From: Cyanophora paradoxa
Lineage: Eukaryota > Glaucocystophyceae > Cyanophorales > Cyanophoraceae
NCBI GenBank assembly: GCA_004431415.1
Contig: QPMI01000327.1
Location: 1 to 61,337 of the forward strand
Direction: 5' to 3'
Length of the DNA stretch: 61,337 nt
Below the pieces are notes generated by a model that saw only the letters and a list, made by a program, of their open reading frames with translations, made no database searches and was not told the DNA's origin. Of this stretch, positions 10,524 to 22,873 are shown in pieces. Position 1 is the stretch's first letter. Each line of letters opens with the position of its first letter. The position numbers and the translations under genes are program-made.

Positions 10524-13500
10524 TCAGGCGTGTGCGGGGCGGCCGCGGGAGGGCTTGGGGCGGCGCTGCTGGTGGAGGCGGGGCGGGTGCGGCGGGGCGG
10601 GCGGGGGCGGCCCCGAAGCGGGGCGGCCGGGGCGCGTCGGGGCGCGCTTGGCCTCCTCGTCGGGGCGGGGCGGGAAGCGCCTGGGCGGGGCGGGCCGGGG
10701 CGGGGCGGGCGGCGAAGTGGCGGGCGACGTCGCCGCGGGGGATGTCGAGCTCGTGGCGCGGGCCCTGCAGCGCCCGCACCTTCACCCGGTCCGCCCTGCC
10801 CGCACTCAGCCCCGCCCATCTCGCGTGGCCGCGGGGGGCGCGCACGCGGCGCCCTTGACGACGACGGCGTGGGAGGCGCCGGCGCGCGCCGCCGCCTCCA
10901 GCTGCTCCCGGATGTCCGACGTCTCCGTGTACAGGAACTGCGGCGCGGGCGTGGGCGGGGGCGGGCTGCGGGGCGGGGCGGGGGCGGACGGCGGCGGGGA
11001 GGCCGGCGGCCCAGAGCTCGGCAGCGATGGCGAGGCGGTCCCACGTCGAGGTCGTCACCACGTAGATCGCCCCGTCGCCCTCCCCGGCCCCCGCCGCCCC
11101 CGCCGCCTGACCCGCCCCGCTCAGCGCGACTCGGGGGGGGGGGGGGGGGGGGGGGGGGATGGGGGGGGGGGGCCGGCGGGGGCGGGGCCTCACGTGGGCG
11201 GTCGCTCGGCGGGGGCCGGGCGGTGTGCGCGTGCGCGGCGGCCAGGAGGCGCTCGACGTGCAGCACGAAGCCGACCGCGCGCGGGCCCTCCCCGGCCCCC
11301 GCGCCCAGCCCCGCCCGGGACGGGGCCCCAGGCGGGGCGCGCCGTGCGGAGCGTGGGCGTGGGCGAGGAGCGGGTCGTAGCGGCCGCCCTCCGCGATGAT
11401 CACACCGCCCTTCCGCGCCCCGTGGCCCTCCCGCGCGCCCCGGGCCGCCCCGGGCCGCCCCGCTGGCCTCTGGCCCCCTCCGCCGCCCCCGGGGCCGATG
11501 CGGCGCCAGGGGCCGGTGGCGAGGGGCTCCCGCCGGGCGACGCGGAGGCGGCGGAGGGGAGGAGGAGGGCTGGGGGGTGCCCGGGGCGGAGGCGGAGGAG
11601 ACGGGTGCGGGGGCGCGGAGGGGGCGGGGCGAGCGGGGGCGAGGGGGCGGCGTGGGGGTGGCGGGCGAGGGCGAGGAAGAAGAGGCCCTCGTAGAGGAGG
11701 CCCCCCGCGCCGGGCTCGCCGTCCTCGGGGGCGGCAGGGCGCCCAGGGCGAGGTGGAGGGCCTCGGGGGGCACGAGCAGCGCCCGCGCGTGCTGCAGCAG
11801 CAGCGACAGGTCCCCCACCGCCCGCTCCACCCCCCCCAGCGCCCCTCCCCCTCCTCCCCGCCGCCCCGCCCGCCCCGCCGCCCCCTCGGGGGCCGCGAAG
11901 AGGCCGCGCAGGCGCGGGAGCATCTCCTCGAGGGGGCCCGAGACCGCCGCGAGCGCGAGCCGCTGCAGGACGGCCGGCGGCAGGTCCAGCCCGCCCTGCA
12001 GCTGCCGCCGCACCGCCGACCAGCTCGCCCCCGCCTGGTGCAGCTGCCGCAGCGCCCCCGCCGCCGCCGCCCGCGACTCGGCGCCTCGCAGGCCGGAGCG
12101 GCGCCAGAAGGCGCGCAGCAGGCCCGTGTGGTTAACGAGGATGGTCACCTGCGGGGCGGGCGGGGCGGCTCAGAGCGGGTGGGGCGGGGCGGGGCGGGGC
12201 GGGGCGGGGCGGGGCGCGCCTTGCCGGCCTCGGGAACTCGGAGGCGACGGCGAGGAGCACCGCCAGCGCCTCCGCGTCTGCCCGCCCGCCCACTGAGCGC
12301 GGGGTCCAGGCGGAGAGCGGGAGGGGCGGGGCGCACCGGGGACGAGGGGGGCGGCGGAGGGCGGGGTGACGATGTCGAAGGAGGCCTGGAGGGCGGGGGC
12401 CGGGGGGCCCCGCCCCGGGGCCTTGCGGTAGACGCTGGCGAGCTCGTAGCGCTTCGTGTAGGAGACGCCGTGCCGCACCACCTGCCGCGCGAAGTGCCGC
12501 CGCAGGTCCTGGCCCCACCGCTCCCGCTCGGGCCGGGCCGGCGGGGCGGGGCGGGGCGAGGCGGACGGGGCGGAGGGCGAAGATCTCGCCGTTGCAGTCC
12601 ATGACGAGGGCGGCCCCGTCCTCAGCCTCCTCCGCCCCGGCCCCCGCCCCCCGCGGCTCCAGCGCCGGCGAGTGCAGCAGCGTCGCCCCGTGCCGCTGCC
12701 GCCCGGCCCGCTCGGAGGTGTGCCGGGCGGGCGGCGGGGCGGGCGGGCCGGGGCGGCGCACGCGGAAGACGGCGACGATGGCGTCGAGGGCGCGCTGCCG
12801 CACCAGCGCCTCCGAGCGCGGCACGAAGCGCCCCGCGCCCCGCGGTCCCGCCGCCCCGCCGCCTCGGGGAGCGGCAGCGGGGCGGCGTGGAAGGGGGCCG
12901 GGGAGGCGGCGCGGCCCGGGGCGGGGGCGCGGGGCCGGGAGAAGAGGGCGGCGAGGAGTCGAGCGTGGAGGGAAGACTCCGGGCTCGCCAGCGCCCGCAG
13001 CGCCTCCCGCAGGTAGTCTGCCGCCCGTCACGCCCGCCCAGGCGGCGCCCCCCGGGGCCCGGCCCCCCCGCACCGTCCTCCATCTTGGGGGGCAGGAGGT
13101 CGGACTGGAGCAGCTCGCGCGCCGTCGGCCGCTCCCGCGCCCGCTTCCGCATGCACCACGCCACGATCCGCGCCTGCCCCGCGCTTCAGCGCCGCCCACG
13201 AGGCGCCGGCCCGGGGCGGCGCCGGGGCGGGCCTGCTGGGGGAAGTCGCGCTGGAAGTGGGGCGGGGGGTGCCCGGCCCGCAGGTCCCGCAGCACCGTAT
13301 ACCGCTCGTGGCCCGTGTGCAGCGGCACGCACATCTCGAAGAGGATGATCCCCAGCCTGCCGCACGCCCCCTCCTGTCAGCCGCGTGCAGGCCGCGCGCG
13401 GCGACAGCGTCCGGGCGGGCGGACGAGAAGATGTCGACGCGCTCGTCGTAGAGCTCGGCGCGGCGGCGCTCCTGCTCGGGGGCGCGGTAGAGGGCCGTGC

Positions 13501-16477
13501 CGACCCCCGTCGTGTGCTGGTTCGGGTTGCCCCCGCCCCACTCGTCCCCCGGCGTCCCCGCCGCCTCCGAGGCCGACTCCGAGGAGCTCGAGGAGCCCGA
13601 GCTGCTCTCCCCCCCGCTCCCGCTCCCGGGCCCCTCCTCCCGGGGCCCCCCCCAGCCCTGCGTCGCCAGCCCCAGGTCCCCTATCTGCGCCCCCGCCCCC
13701 CGGGTCGGCCGCTGCCGGGCGGGGGCGAGGGGGGCGGGGCGGGCGGGCCTTGACGTCGCCGTCGGGGGCGATGAAGACGTTCGCCGGCTTCAGGTCCCTG
13801 CCCGCACGCCTCGGCGCCCGCCCGGCGGGGGACATCGGGGGCGGGGAGGACGGGCCTGTGGATGACCCCGCACTTGTGGATGTGGGCGAGGCCCTCGAGG
13901 ATCTGGCGCAGCATGCGCCAGCGCTCCCCGTCCTCGAGGGCCGCCCCCGCCTGCGCCCGCGCGATCACGTCCCCCAGCGTCTTCTCGCAGTACCTGCCGC
14001 CTCCTCAGCAGGCGCGCAGGCCCCGCGGGCCCCCCGCCCGCCCGCCCCCCCGCACTCCATCTGAATGTAGAGGCACGGCTGCCGCTTGGACGACGCCCCG
14101 GCCCCGCTCTCCTCCTCCTCCTCCTCCTCCTCCTCCTCGTCCTCCTCCTCGTCCTCCTCCTCGTCCTCGTCGTCCTCGTCGTCCTCGTCGTCGGCGTCGG
14201 CGTCGTCGCTGTCCGAGCTCCGCGGGGCCGAGGTCGGCTCCTCGAAGGTGATGAGCTTGTCCAGCGAGTCCGTGCCCCACCGGTACTGCTGCTCCCGCCG
14301 CCGCCGGCCCCGCCGCCCGCCCCCGCTGCTGCTCTGCCCCCGGCCCCGCCTGCCCCGCGGCGGCGTCGGGCTGGGCCCTGCAGGGTCGCGTGAGGGGCGG
14401 CGGGGCGGGGAGTGGGCGGAGCGCCGGGGCCGGGGCGGACGGAGGGGGAGGAGGAGGGTGTGGGATCCTCGTCGTCCTCGTCGGAGGCGGGGAGGAGCTC
14501 GCTGCCCTCCCCCGTCTCGATCCAGCAGCTGTAGTAGCGCACGACGTGCTGGTGGTGCAGCCGCGACAGCGCCACCACCTCTCGCAGCTGCGCGCGGGCC
14601 GCCCCCCTCAGCGCCGCGCGGCGGGGCCGGCGGGGCCGGCGGGCGGGGCGGGGCCGGGGGCGCGCCGTGCGGTTGTTGAGCTTCTCGTCGCGGGGGTGCA
14701 GAGGGACCTTCTTGACGGCGTAGAAGCGCCCGTCGAGCTTGTTGCGCGTCTTCACGACCGAGCCGAAGCCGCCCCGCCCCAGCAGCTCCAGCTCGTCGAA
14801 GTCCTGCCGGTACCTCGACGCCGCCCCCGCCCCCTCCCCCTCCCCGCCCCCCGCCCCCGCGGGGCCGCCCGGCGGGGGCGCGAGGGCGGGCATGGGGCTG
14901 CGCAGGAGGAGCTCCTCGGGGCGGGCGGGGCGGGGCCGTCGCGGGCGGGGCGGGGGCGGCGGAGAGGAGGGGGCCGGCGAAGGAGCGGAGGACGCGGCGG
15001 TGCAGCTCCGCCGCGTCCGCCAGCGCCTCGTCCAGCCGCAGCACCGGCGCCCCCGGCCCCGGCGAGGCAGCCCGCCCCGGCACCACCGCCCGGGCCCCGG
15101 CCCGGCTCGCCGCCGGGGGGCGGGGTGCGGGGCGGGCGGGGGGAGGGCGGGGGCGGCGCCGGCGTCGTTGAAGGCGCGGAGGAAGGCGGCGGGGGCGTCG
15201 GGGTCGTGCGGGGCGGCCGCCCGCGCGAAGAAGTGCAGCAGCCGCGCCACGATCAGCTGCTGCCGCTCCTCCGGCCCCGCCCCCGCCGGCCCCGGCCCCG
15301 CCAGCGCCGCCGCCAGCCCCGCCGAGCCGCCCCCGGCCGACGGGCTCCGCTCCAGCAGCGGGTGGGGGGAGAGGATGGGGCGGGGGCGCCGGGGCGGAGG
15401 GCCGGGGGGCGACGGGGGCGGGGCGGAGGCGTCGCGGAAGAGGCCGGGGACGAGGCGGGAGACGACGCTCGCGGCGAGGCTCCCCGCCCGCGACAGGATC
15501 CCCTCCCGCGAGGCCGCCCGCCCCGCCCGCGCGCCTCCTCCTCCCGCTTCCGCCGCGCCTCGTCGCGCGCGCGCCGGCGCTCCTGGCGGGCGCGCCGCCG
15601 CTCCTCCCGCTCGGTGCGCTCGAGGTCGACCTGGCACGCCACGTCGATCCGCGTCTCCCGCCGCTTCCTCTCCTCCTGCGCCCCCGCGCGTCGCACGCGC
15701 GCCACGCCCCGCGCCGCTCCACGCGCACCTCCTCCTGGCGTGCGCGTCGCTGCACCATCTCCTCATCTGCGCGGCGCCCCGCGGCGCTCAGAGCGGCCCC
15801 GCAGGCGAGCGGCGGCGGCGGCCTCACAGAAGGAGACGGTCGGCTCGTTGTGCTGCGGGGCTGTCAGAGGCGGCGGGGAGGGCGGCGCGAGCGGCCGGAC
15901 CTCCAGCAGAAACGCCTTCGCGAGGTTCGCGAGGTCGAACATCATCACCTGCCCCTCACGCTTTGTGGCGGCCTGCGCCCCCCGCCTCAGGCGCGCTCGA
16001 GCCCGGGGCTGCGCGGGTAGCTGCCTCGCGCAAGCGGTTCTGCAGCTCCTGTACCGCCTTGTGCGACAGGCCTCTCACGTTCGTCACCTCGATCGCAGGC
16101 GCGTCGTCCGGATACTCCTGGCCGTAGCTGAAGATGACCGTGGCCTCGCAGTGGTTCCTGCGTGTTGAATGACGCTGGCGCATGGCTTTAAGTGTGCCAT
16201 GTCTGCGAACCTTTCGGACGGCTCGAAGGGCAGCGGAACCAGCTTGAGAGACTGTATGCGATTAGTCCCGCAGGGATCGGACCAAGCGCGGGCGGGCGCG
16301 CACGATTCGATGTCCACGTTCTGTCCTCGACCCGCAGTCCCATGTGACTTCCTCGATCGTGCAGTCGTTGGTGAAGATGCTCGCTAGCGACACGCGCTCG
16401 TTGCTGGCCGCCTCCTCTCGCTCTTCTGCCTCCTGGCGCTCGCGTTGCCGGGAGCGCGCGCTCGCTGGACGCGGCAT
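10524..16477 (-). CDS. GCN2: eIF2-alpha kinase GCN2
   Basis: GCN2 senses uncharged tRNA and phosphorylates eIF2-alpha to damp translation, in the cytosol on ribosomes. From the ATG at 16477 an RWD domain follows (VSLASIFTNDCTIEEV, then SYGQEYPDDAPAIEV at about 16105). A long Arg/Glu-rich coiled coil lies at about 15750-15540. The kinase has LLGRGGFGSVVK (about 14780), the ATP-binding Lys in YAVKKV (14705-14722), a huge Asp/Glu insert (14105-14215), VIHR/DLKPANVF split by an intron (13866 and 13797), and the C-lobe to about 13080. A HisRS-like region follows (SYTKRYELASVYRK at about 12440, IIAEGGRYDPLL at about 11400, AIYVVTTSTWDRL at about 11070), then the C-terminal domain and a TGA at 10524. 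The intron 14588-14665 is GC-AG. A G-run lies in an intron at 11133-11172. The start is 172 nt from the divergent bL21m gene. Confidence 0.9.
11133..11172. repeat. Poly-G run in a GCN2 intron
   Basis: There are 26 consecutive G, an AT, then 12 more G on the plus strand (C-run in the GCN2 pre-mRNA). Length is likely to be unreliable in sequencing. Confidence 0.85.
14105..14215 (-). repeat. Trinucleotide-rich tract encoding an Asp/Glu run
   Basis: TCC/TCG repeats on the plus strand (GAG/GAC codons on the minus strand) encode more than 30 mostly acidic residues within the GCN2 kinase insert. Confidence 0.85.
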
Positions 16478-16649
16478 CGCGCGTTCGTCGAGACGACGGC
16501 CACGTACGCGGCAAGTGCGCGCCGCGGCGGCGGGTCGTGCAGGCCCCGCCGCCGCCGTTTCAAAAGCCGCGGCCCGTCTGCGTTTCTGCTGCGGCCATTC
16601 TCTTTCTTCCTTGAAGTTCCTTCGCGCAGGGGGGGTACGCGCACTCGGC
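16478..16649. promoter_or_regulatory. Divergent spacer between GCN2 and bL21m
   Basis: The 172-nt gap between the two predicted start codons must hold both promoters and 5' leaders. No TATA-like element is evident. The short spacing suggests a bidirectional promoter; this is inference. Confidence 0.4.
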
Positions 16650-17397
16650 ATGCTGCGGCTTGCCTCGCGCGCCGCGGTAGGCGGCCTGCGGGCCGGCATC
16701 GCACCGGCGCGCACAGTAGCAGGCGGGCTCGCCTCCGTGGGCGCGGATTTGAGGGCGGGTGCGTCTCTAATGTCGCTTGGCCCACCATCGTCTTTCACGT
16801 CGGCTTGCCGCGCTCCTTCGATTGCGAACGTGCCTCACGTGTTTGCCGCGCGCAGCGCTTCCGGGCGCCGACGCACTCCGGAGATCGGCCTTCGCGCCCC
16901 CGCGGGCCTTCGCCACCCTTGCAGATTTGGCGCAGCAGAGTGCGGAGGCCAAAGATGACGGCACAGCGGCGGCGAGCACCCGACGGCTGCCGCCCGTCGT
17001 AGCTGAGAACGTCATGACAGCGGAGAAGCTGGCGGCGACGGTGCCGAATGTCGTGACGACGCCGACAATCTTTGCGATCATCGACGTGAAGGGCACACAG
17101 TTCAAGGTGGTGCCGGACGACGTGATCCTCGCGAACAAGATGGAGGTCGAAGTCGGGGAGCACATCCAGATCGAGCGCGTCCTGATGGTCGGGAGCAAGG
17201 AGTTCACGGCGATCGGGCAGCCGGTGGTGAAGACGGCGCGCGTGCACGCCGTCGTGGAGGAGCAGCGGCAGGGCGCCAAGGTGTACAGCTTCAGGAAGAA
17301 GCGGCGAAAGGGCCACGAGCGCCTCCGCGGCTTCCGCGCCCAGATCACCATCCTCCGCATCCTGGGCATCGAGTTCCCCCAGCCCCCCGCAGCATAG
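16650..17397 (+). CDS. MRPL21: Mitochondrial ribosomal protein bL21m
   Basis: This is a large-subunit ribosomal protein of the bacterial L21 family that contacts 23S-type rRNA. Exon 1 (16650-16758) encodes an Arg/Ala-rich amphipathic start (MLRLASRAAVGGLRAG) typical of a mitochondrial presequence. The GT-AG intron 16759-16855 keeps the frame, and exon 2 runs to the TAG at 17395. The L21 domain begins at FAIIDVKGTQFKV (about 17072) and ends with KRRKGHERLRGFRAQITIL, the conserved basic C-terminal element. Total length is about 216 residues, longer than bacterial L21 because of the presequence and linker. A plastid location is possible, but the presequence lacks the early Phe seen in the cyclophilin at 58950. 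Confidence 0.88.
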
Positions 17398-17670
17398 CTC
17401 GTCCAATATAACTCCACATCCAGTCCGACATACCACGGGGGAGGGCCGGGCGAGGGCCCTCCCCAAACGGGAGGAGAGCGGGGGGATGAGCCGGGGAGAG
17501 CGCGGATAGAGAGCTGGATAGGCGGGGTGGACGGTCGGCAGCGGGGACGATTGCAGGCGGGGCGAAGGGGGGTCGCGAGGGAGCGTGAACGAAGCGGGCG
17601 TCGGGGCTTGAGGAAGGGCGCGGCTGGGGGCGCGGGGAGGGGCGGGTCGGGGGCGGGGGCGGGGGCGGGG

Positions 17671-19872
<2,202 letters not shown>

Positions 19873-20059
19873 TTCGTTGAGCCGAGACCAGGCTTCCGGT
19901 GACCCCACGACTTCCGGAGACGCGCTCGAGACGCGCTAGGCTCGCGATCTATCACGTCCAGTGCCAGCCCGCGAGTTGCAACTTGCTGGCAGGGGTACAG
20001 GCAGAAGGGAGGTGCAGTTCAGGTTCCAGGCAGCGCGGGACACAGGCACAGATTCCAAG

Positions 20060-22426
20060 ATGTCCTACATGCTGGTGCGAACCTTCCGGAATCGGCTTGG
20101 CCGCTCCCGCGCCGTCCGGCGACGTTCTTCCTTCCGCGACTTACGCCTCGCCGCCGCGCAGCAACCCTCGATCATCTTGCTGAAGGATGGCACGGACACT
20201 AGTCAGGGCAAGGCGCAGCTTATTAGCAACATCAATGGTAGGCGCTCGGACGCCGAGCTCGCATCGATTGCTCACGCCTGGACGCCGGCAGCTTGCTGCG
20301 CCGTCGTAGATTGCGTGCGGACCACTCTTGGCCCGCGCGGCATGGACAAGCTCGTACACGACGACAAGGGCAAGGTGACCATCTCGAACGATGGTGCTAC
20401 CATCATGAAGCTTCTGGACATCGTGCACCCGGCGGCGCAATCGCTCGTCGAAATCGCCAAGTCGCAGGACTCCGAGGTAGGGAGCCTTGCCGCTCGCGCC
20501 GCGCTCCCGCGCTGAATGGGACCCAGGTTGGCGACGGCACGACCTCGGTCGTCCTGCTAGCGGGCGAGTTCCTCAAGGCCTGCAAATCGTTCGTCGAGGA
20601 AGGCGTGCACCCGCAGACCATCATCAAGAGCTTCCGGCAAGCCTCGTCGCTGGTAGGTCGCGTCCGCGAGTGGCGCGTGGCGTCCCGCTGAGCGCGGCGT
20701 CCAGGCGACGAAGAAGCTGAAGGAGCTCGAGGTCAGCATCGCCGGGAAGGACGCCAAGTGCGCTGCAGCCCGACGCCTTGCGCCGGCTGTTTCTGACGCA
20801 GCGGCTGCAGGGAGAGGAGGGAACTGCTCATCAAGTGCGCCGCGACGTCGCTGAACTCGAAGCTCTTGAACACGAAGAAGGAGTTCTTCGCGCCGCTCGC
20901 CGTGGACGCCGTCCTCGCGTGCGCATTTCTTCCTTTTCCTTTTCCCCGCCGGCGGCGAGCGGCCGGCGCGCAGCCTGGACGAGGACCTTGACCTGAACAT
21001 GATCGGCATCAAGAAGGTCACGGGTGGCGCCATGGAGGTGCGCGGGGACCCGGCGGGCGGGGCGGGGCTGCGGGCCGGTGCGAGCCGGGGCGCAGGAGTC
21101 GCTGCTGGTGAAGGGCGTGGCGTTCAAGAAGACCTTCTCGTACGCCGGGTTCGAGCAGCAGCCCAAGTCCTTCAAGGACCCCAAGATCGTCCTCCTCAAC
21201 ATGGAGCTCGAGCTCAAGGCCCGCCCCGCGCCGCCCCGCCCCGCCCCGCCCCGCGCGCGGCGAGCGGGCAGCGGGGCGCAGGCGGAGAAGGAGAACGCCG
21301 AGGTGCGGCTGGACGACCCGACCAAGTACCAGTCGATCGTGGACGCCGAGTGGACCATCATCTACGAGAAGCTCGAGAAGATCGTCAAGTCGGGCGCCAA
21401 GATCGTCCTCTCCCGGTGCGCGCGTCCGGCTGCCCGCGCTGCTGCAAGCCGGGCGGCGCTGACGGGGCGGGGCGGGGCAGGCTGGCGATCGGGGACCTGG
21501 CGACGCAGTACTTCGCGGACCGCGGCCTCTTCTGCGCCGGCCGCGTGGCGGACGAGGACCTCAAGCGCGTCGCCAAGGCCACCGGCGGCTCCGTCCAGAC
21601 CACCGTCAACGACATCATCCCCGAAGTCCTCGGTCCGCCCCGCCCGCCCCGCTACCCCCCACGGCCCCGCTGAGGCGGCGGGGGCGGGCAGGCTCTTGCG
21701 GGTACTTCGAGGAGAAGCAGATCGGGGCGGAGCGGTACAACCTCTTCACGGAGTGCCCGCAGGCCAAGTCGACGACGGTCGTGCTGCGGGGCGGCGCCGA
21801 GCAGTTCATCGACGAGGCGGAGCGCTCGCTGCACGACGCGATCATGATCGTGCGCCGCGCCATCAAGTACAACGCCGTCGTCCCCGGGGGCGGCGCCATC
21901 GAAATGGAGCTCTCGAAGCACCTGCGGGAGTACTCGCGGACGATCCCCGGCAAGGCGCAGCTGCTCATCAACGCCTACGCCAAGGCCCTCGAGGTCATCC
22001 CCCGCCAGCTCTCGGACAACGCCGGCTTCGACTCCACCGAGATCCTCAACAAGCTGCGCCACAAGCACGCCACCGGGGGCGCCCGCTTCGGCGTCGACGT
22101 CACGAACGAGGGCATCTGCGACACGTACGAGTCGTTCGTGTGGGAGCCGACCCTCGTCAAGATGAACGCCATCGGGGCGGCGACGGAGGCGGCGTGCCTC
22201 ATCCTCTCCGTCGACGAGACGGTGCGGAACCCCAAGTCGGAGAACCCGATGGACAAGCAGGCCCTCCCCGGCGGCCGCGGCCGCGGCATCTCCCGCGGCG
22301 GCATGGCCGCGTACGCTCCCCCCGCCCCTTGGCCCCGCCCCCTGCCACGCCACCCGCTCACCGCCGCGCAGGATGATGGGCCGCGGTCGCGGCATCCGCG
22401 CCTACCGGGGCCGCGGCGGCGCATGA
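20060..22426 (+). CDS. CCT7: Cytosolic chaperonin subunit eta (CCT7)
   Basis: One of eight TRiC/CCT subunits that fold actin, tubulin and other proteins using ATP. Exon 1 is only five codons (20060-20074). Introns at 20075-20161, 20238-20291, 20477-20526, 20653-20704, 20758-20810, 20919-20973, 21038-21095, 21219-21281, 21416-21480 and 21633-21691 restore a continuous frame. Key motifs are [13 protein letters not shown] (about 20315), the catalytic GDGTTSV (about 20530), [13 protein letters not shown] (about 20999), [15 protein letters not shown], and [18 protein letters not shown] (about 21871), all eta-specific. The C-terminus is Gly/Arg-rich like the GRGRG tail of animal CCT7. Intron 21219-21281 is GC-AG; the others listed are GT-AG. 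The last intron (about 22315-22371) does not join cleanly in frame; an indel there is possible. Confidence 0.95.
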
Positions 22427-22873
22427 GCCCGCGCCTCCTTTCCGCCTAGCTCCCCCCGCCCCTCCCGTCCCGCCCCCCTCTCCACTGTCGTCTCACCCTC
22501 TCGAGCGATCCGCAGTGCAAATCTAGTGCGCCGGGCGGGGCGGGGCGGGGAGCGGGCTAGGGGCGGGTGGGCCTAGCTTTGGCCTCCCTCGCGCTGCCGG
22601 TGAAGAGTACTCTATTTTGCACGTCAGTCAGACGCCCCCCGGGGCCTGTTGACCCGAGAAGTCGTTCCAATTCTTGAGGCGCGCGAGGGGCTCGGGTCTT
22701 TGGGTTGCCGGGGCTTCGGGTCCGCCAACGGCTGCAAAGCCTCGGAGTGGAATCTCTTTTACGGACGAGTTTCCGTATACTAGTACTAGTTAGGTTATTG
22801 AGTTACACGAATCACTATGTTTCAGTAGCTAATAAGTGACGTGCCCTTGAAGCGGAGGGCGGGGCCGCCCGGG
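22427..22873. other. Convergent 3' spacer, nothing recognised
   Basis: This gap lies between the CCT7 stop and the stop of the START-domain gene on the other strand. It holds C-rich and G-rich runs and an AT-richer part near 22760-22830 with ACTAGTACTAGT. No gene is seen. Confidence 0.6.

Noticed and set aside
9671-12148. An 825-codon minus-strand open frame across the SNF5/GCN2 junction
   Set aside because: Only its HisRS-like and C-terminal GCN2 parts make sense. The rest is antisense to SNF5 or lies in introns.
16777-17397. bL21m starting at a TTG at 16777
   Set aside because: The spliced start at 16650 gives an ATG and a good mitochondrial presequence, and the intron 16759-16855 keeps the frame.
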